From contig JAALGZ010000017.1 of the NCBI GenBank assembly GCA_015227615.1, forward strand, positions 620,001-684,000: a stretch of DNA of 64,000 bases, written 5' to 3'. This document shows positions 22,823 through 37,476 of this stretch, one piece after another. The notes beneath the pieces are model-generated. The model saw only the letters and a list, made by a program, of their open reading frames with translations, was not told the DNA's origin and made no database searches. This DNA is from Labyrinthula sp. Ha (Eukaryota > Sar > Bigyra > Labyrinthulida > Labyrinthulaceae). The first letter of the stretch is position 1. Every line of letters starts with the position of its first letter. A program made the position numbers and the translations under genes.

Positions 22823-25800
22823 AGCTGTATGCTTCCCTGAGTTAGTTTTATGCTAGGAGAACATTTTACAAACTGCGCACTGTCAACTGGTCTCACGGAT
22901 AGAGCGGAAGACAGAATACATCTGTGTTCCCGCATCTTAACTGACCCTTAAAACTGCACTGGTGTTCCATGCTTACTTTAATTTTACATTTTGAATTCAA
23001 ATCTCGTAAACGGTTCTAATTTACTTGCTATTCTTTGATGATGTCATTACTATTGGGGACAATTTACAATATATTAGATACAGGTTGTAAGATTATTTTA
23101 CTGGAACTGACATAACGTTAATAATTTATGACTTATTTCCCAATACAATTTAGTATCATTTATAATAGTAATGATATTGGTAAGAAACGTTATGACGTTA
23201 CATTAGTGTTATGATTTGGTCCAGTAGAGTAATATACAGGACCTGAGATGATCTGTATATGAAAGCATAAGGACAAATATCGGTTATTATACGTTAACTT
23301 ACTTGCGGTACTTAAAAATGAAAAAGAGTGTCGGGAAAATATTAAGGAATCTAGTGTTTCCGTACCCAAGTGCAACTGCTAGACTATGGAAAACTTACTA
23401 GCTGTCAATGAACCATAGAAGTCTAAGTGGCTTCTGTACTTTTATAACTCAATTTGCAACAAAAGACATCTCTTGAAGTGATCTGCAACTACCCAAATTT
23501 TATATAGTAAAGTAGATGTATTGCATAGAGTTGCTAACCTTTTTATAAGAAAGGATCTGCTGCCTTTTGCAGCAAATGTTAACAATTTTCGAGCATTGTG
23601 CTCTACACTTCCTATATTTCAGATTATTATACAGTTCCAAGGCATGGACGGGCTCAGAGGTGTATAATATAACAGCAAGTACAGAGAAGCTACGCATTCT
23701 GTTGGGTTTTTCTTATCAATAAATGTGAGCTCAATTCCCTCCTTGTTCGACGGTTTTCATTTCTACAGTGAATTTCTTCCGGGTTGTTACAAATTGATGG
23801 CCTAAAATGTGCCAGTGACCTTGCTACCTTTTATGCTAGTCATAGGTTGATCAACTATCTGCAAAATACAAGCGATACATGTACTAATTTCATTATCAGT
23901 GGCTCAATTGTTCAAACCATAAGGCCATTCATAGAATGCAAGTGGCATTAATAGGCTGCAATGTAGAAAAACCTTAGACACCACAAAGAACTGTTCTGTG
24001 CTGTGGCATACCTTATGCTTCCTCACAACCTGTAGCAGTCAATTAAGCGTAAGATTGCCTGGCAACTACCGTTTCTCAAGCGAATGTTAACTACCTCATA
24101 AGTTTTGGACTTCACCTAACCTGTGATGTGCGCTAGCGCTTCGGGTAATGTCCTTGGAAAAGGGGGTCGTAGAGTCAAAGAGATAGCAAACAAGTAAAGC
24201 AAAACACTTTGCGTTCTTCTTGCTTTACTATGAAAGAGCGTGAAGAATAGATTTATTTATCAATGCTTAGGCCTACACCAATATTGAAAAGTGCACAGAT
24301 TTTGCAGAACCTTCCTAAAGTCTACTAGTTGCACCCTATTTCGACAAAACAAGAGCACATAGCCTGCATAAGGTACTTGTGATGGGCGACAATGCCAGCA
24401 GTTACCCAAAGATCTATTGATTGCGAATATCTTCTTTCTTTACAATACTTCGATAATACAGTACCTCCGCAACTAACTGCAGTAACAGCTTCACAATTGA
24501 AACTGAATGGCCCCATAATGCCAGTTTCAAGAAGAACTACAAAGCATTAAGGAAAGCATCAAAGCAAACTCCTGTGGAAAGAGTCCTACAGTAGCGCTCA
24601 TCTCCAATTCCAATTGCTCGAACCCATCATATGCCATGAACTATTAATTTAGCCAAACTCTCTTTCCTAAAGTTGAAAATATGATAACATATGAAAAAAA
24701 CTTTGCTAAATCTGATACCAGGATCAACCTATGAAAATGACCAATAGAAAGAAGATTCTGCTTAGGCGTCGCATCACAGATATGAAGGAATAGTGAATGT
24801 TGAATATCATGTACTAGATTGCTTCAGCGTTTACACATACTTCTGTTTATTCTGCCACACATGTTACAGACAGAAAGATATAGAGAAACTGGTTTGATGC
24901 AGTCACAGGGAGTTCGAAGAATGTAAAGCTTCCCTGGCGAGTTGTGAATTATTCGTCATTATTGACACAAAAAAAAGAGTGGATTTGTTAGTTTAGTACC
25001 TCATTCCCATCTCAGTAACTAGCTACAGGCAGAAAACGTTAGAGAAAAAAGCAAGAGTGGTTATCCGAGGAAACTATGGTTTCTATGACACAGATATACT
25101 CAAAATCACAGAGGTGACTATGGATGTTAGTTAAATCTTAAACCAAGAACACTTTAAAGAATCAAAGTATAATAAAATCAAGTTATTTGAAAAATAAGCT
25201 CACAAGAGTGTTCCATATATTTGAACGAATTAAGAGTTCTTTTTAGTGAAGGAGCATTTTATTCACAATGATGAAAACAATGCATGGAATATTGTAACTA
25301 AATCAATGACTTTCCTAAACATTCAACTTGACTAACATTATTAGTACAGAATGACTTTTAGGAAACCTATTAATCTTAGACACATTCTCGAACTCGAATT
25401 AGAGTAGAATTGCTAGTACTCATATGACAAATATATGTTAAAATCGAATATATGCTTTGCGCGATCTAGGAACTTTACATACTGTCGCTAAAGTGCGAAT
25501 ATGGTAGCAAATGAAATCCATATTCATTGCTAGTATGGCAAATTGATGAAAATATCCCTGAAACCTAGAATATAATTCAAAAGTTAGTAGCTAACAAAGA
25601 TCAAAATCGTAATAGTTAGTACCTCTCTAAGGACAGATGTTGTTTACATCTGCTCTACTTTTTGTACTCAAAATTCAGTCACCAGTCTAAAATAAGCATC
25701 ACTTCTATAGCTCTGGGTGAGTAGCGATAGCTTATTAAGCTTTGAGAACTAAAAGCATTACCACTACGTTAAAGTTTTACCTTAACTTTTTCATTTTGTT

Positions 25801-26832
25801 GCTCACAATTGTAATGAAATGAAAAGACAATCTGTGCAACCATACAATTTCTGATATGAAATATGGAGAATATGATTCTTGTTTGTGAAAGCTTCCTTTG
25901 ACTAAAGGTATCCAGGAAAGTAATTGCAACATATATTGCAGTTGTCAGAGAAGTTGAAGGAAATTTAACTTACTCTTACGTAACCCCAGTATTTATAGTG
26001 GTATAACTTGGAGAAGTACAGAATAGAATGCAAAAACGGGAACGGTCTCTCGAAAATAAAATTAAGTTGGTTTGCCATTATAACGTCCCGAAAAATGGGG
26101 GCAGAGCAAATTTTAAAATAGAAACAACTATGGAGAAAAAACCAAGGGAAGTATCTCCATATTTTATATTTTTTTATCAATTAAGACTTGGATGTTTTTT
26201 TTTCTATAAATCTATTAGAAGCAAGTAACATCTATTCTTATAACCTGAAGTGGTAATTAAACGACATAACGTGCTTTACGACTAACTCATACTGTGGAGA
26301 AACAAGCGATGTAACATTAAGATTGCAGGTATCATATTACTGACGATATCTAGGTCTTGTAAACAAATATTTTTAGATCTTTAGTATGCTATAATTTCAT
26401 ATCTTTGATAAATCAAATTAAGGAACCTTTACAGCCAATGATATCTCATAATCTAGTTTCAAACGAATGGTCTCGACTTAATTTGAGGGTAGGTTAATGA
26501 GTTAAGTTACCTCTTGGTAAGATATGATAAATGAAATTATTTGAGACCATTATCTCAAGCTAATATTGAAATGCTTATTCATGATTTCTTGATAGACGGA
26601 GGTTCATCATTCTGCTGTTAACCTATTTTCTTAAAGCTACTCTTAACACCATTACAATTTGTTTGATCTTAATATCCGTACTAATATCTTAAAAACAAAA
26701 TTTTCATTAATATCGCCTTAAATATTTTCTTGTCTATAAATAAAACTTTTTATACTGTATTGTGGCCTCCTAGACTTGTAATCTTGAAGCTTTCTTTTGT
26801 CTTTTAATATCAAACAAAGAATAAAACCCAAT
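22823..26832. other. Divergent intergenic region (ABCA / TMEM135-like)
   Basis: About 4 kb between divergently read genes, so both promoters lie here. A D-arm-like string (GGATAGAGC) near 22,900 is not followed by a credible tRNA. A short minus-strand frame at 24,325-24,516 and a few others show nothing recognisable. Composition becomes less AT-rich around 23,700-25,000, which could mark an old decayed insertion. Confidence 0.4.
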
Positions 26833-27983
26833 ATGGCATTACCGTACTCTAGAGCGATCTGTGTGTCGAAGAATCCCAACTTCTGCGAAACAGATTGTAC
26901 CACGTTCCGACTTACTATGACTGCATCAAGCAAACTACGACAAATAACCCTTCCTCTAATGGCTTTAGGTGACATATTTCATCTCTTTAAAACCAAAAAT
27001 CTCTCTGCCATACACCGTCTGCTCAAAGCCGCCCTTTTTTTCTTCATCCTCGATCTTCAACAGAAGAAAATCCCAAAATTCTTAACAAAAACCATTCTTT
27101 TCTCCTCGCCATTTATTATGGAGTATCTTTTATCCATTTTCTCGTGGAATCTATCACTTTATACTCTTATTCGAGTTCTTCTTTCCTCAAATAAGAGTTC
27201 AACTCTCAACTTTAGACGGCTAATTCTTCTGGTACAATCCCCAAAGTTTATTTTTGGAACACATTGTGTTCATAATTATTTAATAACCAACAAAGCAGAA
27301 TGGATTCAACCTGATTATTTGAAAGTATACTTAAAAACATTACCAAATTACTCAAAAAACGTAAAAGGTGTGTCAAATTCAGCTTATAAGAGTTGGTTGA
27401 AGGAATTTAGTTCAGAAGCGACGGCATCTGAAAAATATCAGGATGAACAATTGAAAGTCGAGAGATTAAAAAAACTGCCAGGAAACTATTTGGCCAGTTT
27501 AAAGATTCAAGGTGGACTTGTTTTTTTCCTATACGCTTTGGGTACAGCTTTTAATCTAAGAAATCAAGTAAAAAGAAAGCAAGAGATTAATGTTTTTGAT
27601 ATTTTTCATGTTCTTTTGTCCAAGACAATTAGATCAAGTGTTGTTCTTACATCTCTTCCATTCATTCTAACAGAGTTTCCTGTTATTTATGCTACATTAA
27701 GACAAAAGAAGGAGGTAAATAGAGCTACTGGATTACACGTAATTCTAGCTTCAAGTAGTTGTTTTTTTATATTTTTATTGGTTTAGTTTGTTCAACAGGT
27801 GTTTTTCTAGCTGAACCTAAAGGAAGATTGAAGATGTTGATGGGATATACGTGGTGGAGAATTCTAGAAGCTTTTATTCGAAAGGGTATTTTGCTAAGTG
27901 AGGAGGATGAGGAAAAAATGAGGAAGAAAGAGAAACTTATGTCTGCTTCGTTGATAGGATTTAGTGCTATTTTATGTTTATAG
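26833..27983 (+). CDS. Polytopic membrane protein resembling TMEM135 (frame break at a T run)
   Basis: Starting at ATG 26,833 (MALPYSRAICV), the protein has several hydrophobic segments, a Cys-rich N-terminus, and a conserved-looking end: GLVCSTGVFLAEPKGRLKML, then WWRILEAFIRKG. This end resembles the 'G..sGls.l.e...RR.ela.Yv..rAlea' repeat of TMEM135-like proteins, which act at peroxisomes, lipid droplets and mitochondria. The N-terminal 317 residues and the C-terminal 70 residues lie in different frames. The change falls at a seven-T run (27,762-27,768); one extra T would give a continuous protein of about 383 residues. The homology is my reading of the pattern and is tentative; the protein being membrane-embedded is firmer. 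The ATG was preferred over an upstream in-frame TTG. Confidence 0.5.
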
Positions 27984-30300
27984 GATATTCTTTGTTATAG
28001 GAACGCATAATAGAAAATAGTGATTTCTTAATTATTCTCTTTAGTTTGATTTTTTATATAAACGCTTACTTTTTCGTTTTAAATAGAGAGCATTTTGAGT
28101 TGATCTAAGCTTAACATAAAAGCTTATCTTTATTTCTCATATTATCTGGCTTCATGTAAGAAAAGAAGAAACTTAGTGTTGGTCTTGATTATTTTTAACT
28201 TAAACTCTATTGTATTTAGACCAGTTTTTGGCTAGTTTTTTTCAACAATGCCCTTTTTTTACTCAGTATGGTGACTAACAGTTTTCTTACCTTGTCTTGG
28301 AAAATATTTGAAATCATGAAATTCTTTTCTATAAACTATTTGGTTAATTTATATCTCATAAGTAATTTGTACTCAGTAAGCCTTATAAGAATCAATAATA
28401 AGTGACTCTAAGAAACACCTTTATTTGTACATAAAATTATTCAATCAAAAAAGTATTGTTTCATTCTTTCCATATGGCTAACCTATGTTTTTAATGAAAT
28501 AACTATTTTCATGCTATCAATATATTAGTTTCTTTAGTATAAGTGTTCATCTAAACTCTATTAAGTAATAATCCATATGGATTCAACTAACTTAAAAAGT
28601 TTATGAAATAATTTAATAAATAAGCAAAACACAATATTTCTTACTATATATACAACATGTACTATGAGAGTAAGAGGCTATTTTTTTCAACATTCTAATT
28701 AAACTTTGGGTTTGTGTATTTCACATTTATTCTCTTCATTTAATATATAAGAAAGCATCCTTATAAATTGAAATTAGGTTTTTATGCAATGAAGTCCTAG
28801 CAAAATATGATGCTATGTATAAACTTCAACAACTAAGCTGAGTGAAAATATAGAAGCTCCACCTATTTTTTAAGCATTTAACATGCACTTAAGCAGGATT
28901 CTTTTTTATACTATTCAACTCTGGAAATATCTTTTTATTCACTTAAGAGTCATTAATTGGCTCATATGAGATTATTTTCTTCTTAATTTTGGTATTCTTC
29001 AAACTAAGGATTAATATAAAACAAAACATGCTTTCAATTGATTGTGCAGTACGTTTAGTAATTATATTTATATGGTTGGTTGAATATCTAGTTTAAATAC
29101 TTAACTTAGTATTCAGTACACTCAATAAGTGACAATATTAAATATAATAATATGTTAGCAAAACGAGGCGAAAACGAAAAGAATAGGTTAGTATTTTTGT
29201 AATTACTTGAACCAATAGTTAGAATATAGAACATAGCGAAGATAAGGTATAAAATAGTACTAATGATAACGTTTTTTTGCTTAGAAACTATACTTGTTTA
29301 GTCAACTTGTTTTCCAAGTTATATCAATTTAGTGGAGAGAGATATAATTTCTTCATTGCAGTTAAACTCTAAAGAAAAATCTTGTAAAAATATTCACTAC
29401 AAAGGATATTGAACTTTAGAAATTAATTTTGTTTGATATATTGAAAGAGTTCATTTCTATTTCTATTGATGTTCTCATATCTATACAGAAATTTTCAGCA
29501 GAAACTGAGTTATCTAAGTATCTGAATGGCTGGCATCTATATCCCTATTTAAAAATATCTTCCTAAAATAACCAAGCATACTATTTTTGATTAACATTAA
29601 GTATTGACTCAAATAAACTTTAAAACTATCTTGTTTAATTTCAAACCTTATAATATATGCAAAATGAGAAGATACACATAAGTTACAAGAAAGTGTTAAG
29701 ACCAAAGGCTTAAGAAATATACCAAGTATGCCAGGTAAAAAATATTTTACCTTTACAAACCAGATGTATTTTTTATATTTTTTCATTACAGAAACTAATC
29801 GTAATATATTTAGAACTGTATTACCTGAAGTGCTGTTTCCACACAACTGAATCATCTCCTTGGAAGTTTTGTAAGATGTCAACTGTTTCCAGTGACCCGA
29901 TGATGAGTTGGGCGTAGGAAGAAAAGTTAAAAAAGAAATTGGAGGATAGGTTTACTTTTTTCTGATATTTAAAAGGTGAGGTACGAAAGAAATTATCTCG
30001 ATTTGAATCCTTTCAAGCGCTTCTTGTCTGTATATATGATTTAAACGAGTAAAGGGAGTTTAGCTCCTAGGCACATTTAATTTGTATAATACGAGCAAAA
30101 CCCATTTGCGTAACAGTAGCAGCAGCCCATATCTATTGTATATATAATATTCTTGGAATTTATCTTAACCTTTATATTATATATGAGAAATACATCGGTA
30201 GAAATATTAAATAGTCAGTACATATATATTTGTTCAGTAATAAGGTTAAGTAATAAGTTTACTGAAAGAATAAGTTTTAACATAATACTTTATTAGAGGA
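27984..30300. other. AT-rich non-coding region
   Basis: No gene supported. A minus-strand frame at 29,514-29,882 is hydrophobic and low-complexity and looks like a chance opening in AT-rich DNA. No tandem array or transposon domain was recognised. Confidence 0.5.
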
Positions 30301-31340
30301 TGGAAATTGCATGATTGATAACGTTATAGCTAATATCAAGCGCAAAACAGCTGTAGGTACTGATGAAGATCAGTGCTAACTTTGATTCAATTACGCAATC
30401 GGAGAACTTATTATCCTAGAAGTGATTGAGGAATTTATACAAAACATATAGGAAGCTTTTCCCACTGTACCTGGAACAGTAGCGAATATGATGATATCCG
30501 GGACAGATGAGCAGATGCATCAAAATGAGCAACGCTTCTTAGAACAAATAGAAAGTAGCTATCATGATGAAGAGAAATCATCCTCTAGATTTAAACAGGT
30601 AGCTGCTGAAGAGGTTAACCAAGAAGATTGCAAGTTTCAGGAAGAGCTAAGACTCAAACAGTATCCGGTTCTTGGCAGCTTTGTCCCATCTCATGTGTAT
30701 CATTTCTTAAGAGTATCAAATCTATGACCAGTTACCAAAGAGCAACCTTGGTTTAACGAAATATGATTTTGAGTCATGTATCAACGTTGAAGATTTTTCG
30801 AAGCTTAGGAAACTTGATTTCATAGATGAAGATCCACATGTAAAATTCTAGTGAAACTGGAGCAGATTAAGAACGAGGACAAAACTAGGCGTAAATCCTG
30901 CAATTTCAGTGTAGCGTGAGCGTTGTTTAAGCAAAAATTTGAAAATAGTCTAGTATTTTTAATCCCTATATTCTTGAAATAGGCTTTACTTCATCTTTAA
31001 GGACTTGATTTAGTCTATGAAGCTGAGTGTCATTCCTGTAGGGAAGTAGTAAAAAAGTATCCGTGCAACTCACAAAATGACAACCAAAGAAATCTCATTC
31101 TAAGGAAATTAGACAAGGTGAACTCCAATTAAAAAGAGCTCCTTGAGAAAAGTATTTTTTCTGTAAAATCACTTTTCATTATTCCAAACGAAAACAGTTT
31201 AGGAATCCACTATGTCTAGGAGGTGCGAGGGATTCGAAAACAGGCATGTTCACTTCTATATGCCAAATTAAGTGGTGAGATACCAAAAAGCGGAGGCCAT
31301 AATAGGAAATATTGCTGGTGGAAAGTGGGGCCTGCTGCAA
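30300..31340 (+). pseudogene. Decayed coding patch of unknown origin
   Basis: This kilobase is markedly less AT-rich than its flanks and contains consecutive coding-like stretches on the plus strand. One is a 79-residue acidic/Gln-rich segment (30,488-30,727, with EQIESSYHDEEKSSSRFKQ). Further blocks contain YEAECHSCREVVKK and KLSGEIPKSGGHNRKYCWW. No intact gene can be drawn. A short piece (TTCAGTGTAG...GAGC at about 30,906) recurs at about 40,552 in another decayed patch, which hints at a shared repeated source. I do not recognise the family. Confidence 0.35.
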
Positions 31341-34300
31341 GTGTCTCTATATATGTTAATTAGTCATAGTAGATTTAATATTTATAAATTATCAAATATA
31401 TCATTATCAGAAAGTTTATAGAAACTTATGGGGAACTAACAGTAAATATAATGTAACAACTAATAATTTAGATATTTATTAGAAATAAAAAAGCAAACAG
31501 TAAACACCAATAGTAAAAATAAATAAGAAACTTTTAGGAAAAAGCGGCCATGTGATCATAAGCTTAAACATGTTTGGCTTATTATAGCTTAAGTAACAAG
31601 TTTTTTGTTTATAACAACGCCATTTTTGAGTATAGGATTTAGATTGACATTTTGGTCAGTGAAGATAACTTAATACATTTTAAGCTACAAGACTAGTACT
31701 CTTATTGGTAACTTTGGCTCGACTTATATATCTAACTACTTAAATGTTTATTCCGAGTAAATAAATATGTTCCCGGCTATTTTCTTCGTGGTTTCCATTT
31801 ATTGAAACTAAAAACAAAGTTAATGATAAGATTTTCCTTGAAAAATGGAAAGAAAGCACAGATCCTTCACACGACGGTGACCGAAGCTCATAGAGCTTTG
31901 TTTTCTCAATATTTAGATACATTTCTACAGCACCATATCCTAGTTTTGCTATCGTCCTTTTATTGGACATGTCAATTCTAAACAGTTATGCTTTTGTTTA
32001 TTTGCGCTTGTCAACACAGTGTAAGTACTCTTAATACAGGATATTATAAAATGTAAGAAAATTATAATTTTAGTTTCAAATAGGATGTACATAATACACG
32101 TTTACCATTATCTAAACGATTCCAATGTAATAGCTTACAAGTGGTTCAAGAAAAAACAAGACGGATTTTTACTTGAATAGAATAAGGTTTAAACAAAATT
32201 TACAGTTGTATTTAGAATGGCTACTTTGTTCACATATATATATATATATATTTCTTGTCTATTCCCTTTTTAAGTCCTTCTATTATTAATTCGCCTATAA
32301 AGTTAGAAATATGTTATAACTAGTACTAGAAAATATTAGCTAACTGGATCTTTTACATTTCAATTTTTTTGGAGTATGTGTCTATACTTTGAGAAATGAG
32401 ATTTAAACCTATCTGATTATTTGTTTTCTTGAATATCCTTTTTATCAAAACGAAAATATTTAAAGCAATCTGGATAGGAGGATCTAATAATCATTTATAA
32501 ACGCTCCAAGAGTCTTGCACATTAAGACAAAATCCTTCAAAAGTTATTAACTTTTTCTTAAATTGCTAGTTTATAATAAAGAACGTCGGGAAGAACTATT
32601 TTCCATATGTTGAAATCATACAGAATCCACATTAACAGCAAACCAAAAAAAATACAAATACAACTGGGGCGTTGTAAGAGAAGATATAAGAGGTCAAATT
32701 TTTTCTTTTACATATTTTTAGACCTTTTATCTAGTTTAGGAACACAGGTTGAAAAACTCAAAAAGGTGCAAAGATATAATATTCTTATTGGATGGTTTCT
32801 TTTTTTTACTTGAAAATCACATAATGAACTTTCGAGAATGAAGGTGCTGTCAGACTATATGAACCAATATAGTATCTCTTCCTTCAGTTATCCTTATTCG
32901 TTTCTCCTATAAGATATATTCAGTTTTCTTTAATTAAAACCCATGGTGATTTCCATTTACAAATTGGGTTTATATAGATTTATAGATCTTCTTTAATAAA
33001 TACTTTCTTGGTAATTTAATATTCTGAAATCAATAATTGTATTTATTCAAACAAACCACAGTTTTTAGATTAAAGATCCTTAAATCTTTTATGCAAAAAA
33101 AATCTTTTGCTAACTATATTACCCCCGCGCAATATTTAACTTATTCTTCAAATAAAACGGAAACTCGATTATTGAGTAAAATTTTAAATAACGCACTTAA
33201 ATTCAAATGATAAAATAACTTTTATGTACTCTAAACTCAGCATAACAACATGAACAAATACTATAGTTCCTGCAGCTATATACAATTATCTATCTTATAT
33301 AATGTGGTCGGTCAATTACCTGATTCATAAGTATTAAAAAATGTAAGTACTCTATTCTGATCAACTCTTGGTTCTTCTTCGCTTTATATGAAATTGTTTC
33401 ATTGGTAATAATATTTTTTTTCTCGCCTGACCTTGTGCCTATTCTTATTATTTGATATACACGTAAAAATTTGCTAAGGATAAAACCCATAGAAATAAAT
33501 TTAATGTAAATAGCATTATTGCATTAGATTCCATCCTTTCTGATTTAAATTCTTATTTTTATCCATTAAAAACATATTTTTGAAATAGAGGTTGCGTTAT
33601 GCTCACAACCAGTAAAAATGAATGAAGTTTTCATGGTAAACATCCCAAGAAAACCTTTATTCATATGTAGAGAGGAATCCTTTTCTATTAATTATCCATA
33701 TAAAATATATCAAACTAGATATAGCTTACTAGGAGAAAGTCATTAATTTATATTATCACAATTTACACAGGAAATATATTATATTGCCGTCCCAGACTAT
33801 AAGTATTTTAGGTCCTCATTACAGTTGAACAAAAAGTTTTAGTTAGACGTCAGGCATGATGTCTCAAAGATCTTGATGCCACTCACTAACTTATTCATAT
33901 AAGATTAATATTATACTTAAACTTTATATATTTGTTCAAAAACTTTGCCATATATGGAAAATATTATGACTATTGTCAAAAATTTAGTATAGTTTTACCA
34001 GACAAGTGTCTAGTTTTATCTATAAAAATTGTACTAGAAAATATTTGACATATATTTAACTTCTACAGGCTTACACTTAATCTTACGAAATTGTTGAAAG
34101 AGCAATCAATATATTCTCATTGTGTCTTATTTCTATTCGTGACAAGCGGTCAATTACATAGATTTGAACTATTTTCAGCTTGCTGAATAGATAAAACTCT
34201 TATGTATCATATTTTCTTGCTTCGCAAAATCAATGAAAGGGTTTATCTTTTACAATGGAGCTATTTTACATTTGGTTTAAACAAGAAGTTTGTTAAAATA

Positions 34301-37300
34301 TTTTTACATAATTCCATTAGAATTCAAGCTGCTTAGCTCATATTGACAACCACTTGGATGTAAGATAGGATTACCTTAGTATATGAAAACTAGAAACAGA
34401 TTAGAGCACAGTAATATAAAAATTAGGCTCAGTTAGAAATGGGAGAGAATAGGAATGGTTTGTACTCATATTGGCTATATAGATGTATCCATTAGTAAGA
34501 AATTAAGTACGCATACCTGCATATAGATAGGCTAAATCAAATGAAACTTTTGGTTCTTATTATTACAATTTTTGGCTCATATAGTTCCTATTTTTTAAGA
34601 TTCTTTTTTATACATACATGGGAATGTATTGCAAACATAAATTCAGAATGCGAAAAGGAATAAGAGTTCATTGGAATTCACAATTGTTATAGATTCATAA
34701 ACAAATTTTATATCTATAGTTTTGGCAAATTGTTAAATCAGAGAAATGTTATTGCTCTGCTTAGATATTCTTATAGAAGTATTTGAGCACTCAAATGGTT
34801 ACCTAAAGAAATTTAGTAGCTGCATAATCTATCAATCAAAATGACGTAATCAACATTATACTTCTATTTCCCTTTTATTTTTCTTTCTTCATATCTTTTA
34901 TTTAATAAAGGGGTTAAGCTAATATCTTTTGGTAGTACCAATGATTCCTATAACTGGCTCTAAATCTAGAGTTGCTCTTATACATGCTAATATTCTACAA
35001 AAGAATTTCATCATATATGAATTACTTCTTGGTTCCTCTAAAGCAAAATTATTACTCATTTGAACTGATACTGCTCATTTAGAAAATAAATTTACGTATT
35101 TTTTTATAAATATATTTTTACTCCGGCGTAAGAGAGTCATAATCGGAGCAGTCTGTACCATTTTATAATATTATGCTTTAATCGTATTTTGTCTGAATGA
35201 CTGAGTTGCATAAAACTAATTTCACATACCTGGGTATATATTGTTTTTTTTAGCTAGTAAGTAAGTAGAAAAAGTGAAGAAATTAATATTAAAGAATCAT
35301 TTTCTATTTGTTTCATGGAATCACCTTAACTTTTATTTAAAATCAAACTAAATAATTGAAGTATAGGTTCACATATGGCTTTAAGAGAGGCCCCATGAAT
35401 TGCCACTCTTCATTTAGCTCTTCTCGAGAATGGAGTAGATCTAAATCTTTCTACATGGACTAAACACAATATACTAAGAAAATCACTTATAATATGATAA
35501 AAATAGGCTTAACACAAGTCAATGAAATTTTTATGATTATTCATTTCTGAGTACCAGAATTGAAAAGATGTAAGTATGTATTGAAAACAAATAAAATCTT
35601 TGAAGTTAATATATTTTGATGTAACATAAACATTTTAGTGTAACATAAAATTTTTTAGCCTTAACTAAAATTATATGCAGTTTTCTCGAATAATCTGTTT
35701 TTAAAGTCCTGTTGAGATACAAATAATCAGTCCTTAACCAGAAAGAAACGATCTAAAACATAAAAACGCTATTATAACTTCTTAGCCATTTCATCTATAG
35801 ATTTGACCTTCTAAATGACATAATCTGTTAATTTATTTCAATCTTCTTAGAAAATAACTTTTCCACTTTGAAGAAAATTATTTATAATGTCTTAACACCT
35901 TTCACACCAGAATATTGACATTTAGACACTCTTTTCTTTAACGTGTATTTTTTTGCCTTATAACAAGCATGAAAATTTAATTTATATCGTTCGTTTGCCT
36001 TTTCTATGTTCAAAAAAACTAAGCCGTATACTTTTACTAACAATTTATATTAAATTACTCAATAGGAGGTTGAAATTATCATTATCTGGTTCAAACTTGC
36101 TTTTTTCATAGCCTGAGAGTAATAATGGCTCTTTTTATTTACTTTTCAACTTAACTTTTACAAAATGGTTATTCAATAATTGCTTTGGGCAATTTAAATG
36201 TTTTGTAAATAAGAATTATGAGTATCTGACTCCGAAGTCTAGAAGTATGATTCGTTTTAGTTTTCAATGTTGCAATTATACATTAACAGATAATTCCTAA
36301 ATTAATTAAAGTCATTACTACTAGAACTAAAATTGAAATATTAGCAAGACAAAAATGTGACAGCTTATGAAAAAAAGTGACCATAGGTCATGGTTATAGC
36401 ACACTATTCCTCTTAATTTTTTCTTACATGAAGAAACAAGGCATTGATTTTTTGATTGAAACCTTAAGATTATAAAATTATATCTTTTATGGTTTAAATT
36501 GTATAAAATATTAATAATTTTCCCCAGTGCTCTCCAAATATGGATGTTATTAACTCTAACCCAAGTGAAATATACCACATCTCTTTATAGAAGAGGTACG
36601 TGCTTCTAAGCCTATATGTTTTACACTACTACCACCGACGGTTTCAGAAGAAATTAAATTAGATGGGTATAATTGAAGTTCATACTCTGGTTCCGACTAT
36701 TTCCAATACCTATTTCTAGATTTTTCTTGCCACAGTTTGCACATTAATGGATCATCGCCTTTGGTTACAAAAAATAGAGTTAGCTTATACCTCGAACATA
36801 ATTCTTCAATGATTTACAGCTGAATAAAAAAGGTTAGTGATATTTGAATTTTGTTTTTCATAGTTAATACTAACTCTTATTTCACTTGAATCATCTACTT
36901 TGAAACAAGATGCCCTTTGTTTGAGAAAGATCTGATAATGAGAAACCACTACAAAACGAAATTACCGAAAGAAGCCTGAGTAATACATCTTGAAATCAAA
37001 TGTTGTCAGGATACTGACCCATAATCCTGTAGGCGCACACTATACTATATAATAGTCCTACGTATTGATAATGTGGTTGCAGTTGTTTGACATTTCTTTA
37101 TTGGTATATTAAACTATATGCTATACGAAGATTAAAATGTTATAGTTAACCATTAATGCAACAATTAAAGGATCCCAAATTTCATAAAAACTGTAAATAG
37201 AAAGACAATATGTACAGCAAAAGAGAAACGAAAACTGCTCCTCATAGCCAGAACAATGCTTAATTCTTGTCAAATATAACTCCATAAATATTTCTCTTAT

Positions 37301-37476
37301 ATATATATATATTCGATAAATACTAGAAATCCTTTAGTGCTTTTGGAAATTTAGAGGAACCTTTCAAAACGAAGAAATGTCTTTTTCACACTAATAAAAA
37401 CAACAAAAAATCACGGCATAAATATTAAAAACTATCACCGAAATATCTTTTGTGATATTAAACATAAACAGAATAA
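31341..37476. other. Gene desert, extremely AT-rich
   Basis: About 6 kb with no reading frame above chance and no recognisable RNA gene. An (AT)n microsatellite lies near 32,234-32,251 and a shorter one near 37,300. No satellite-type tandem periodicity was visible by eye. Confidence 0.55.
32234..32251. repeat. (AT)n microsatellite
   Basis: An uninterrupted alternation of A and T, about nine units, in AT-rich non-coding DNA. Confidence 0.8.

Noticed and set aside
22890-22960. tRNA-like string with GGATAGAGC (D-arm-like) and GTTCCCGCATC
   Set aside because: The anticodon arm gives only a 5-nt loop, or a 7-nt loop without U33, and no acceptor stem closes. At most it is a remnant of a tRNA-derived repeat.
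24325-24516. 63-residue minus-strand frame with several Cys
   Set aside because: No ATG-supported gene structure, no recognised domain, no conserved neighbours.
29514-29882. 122-residue minus-strand frame
   Set aside because: Hydrophobic, no known motif, starts at a non-ATG codon, and lies in AT-rich DNA where such openings arise by chance.
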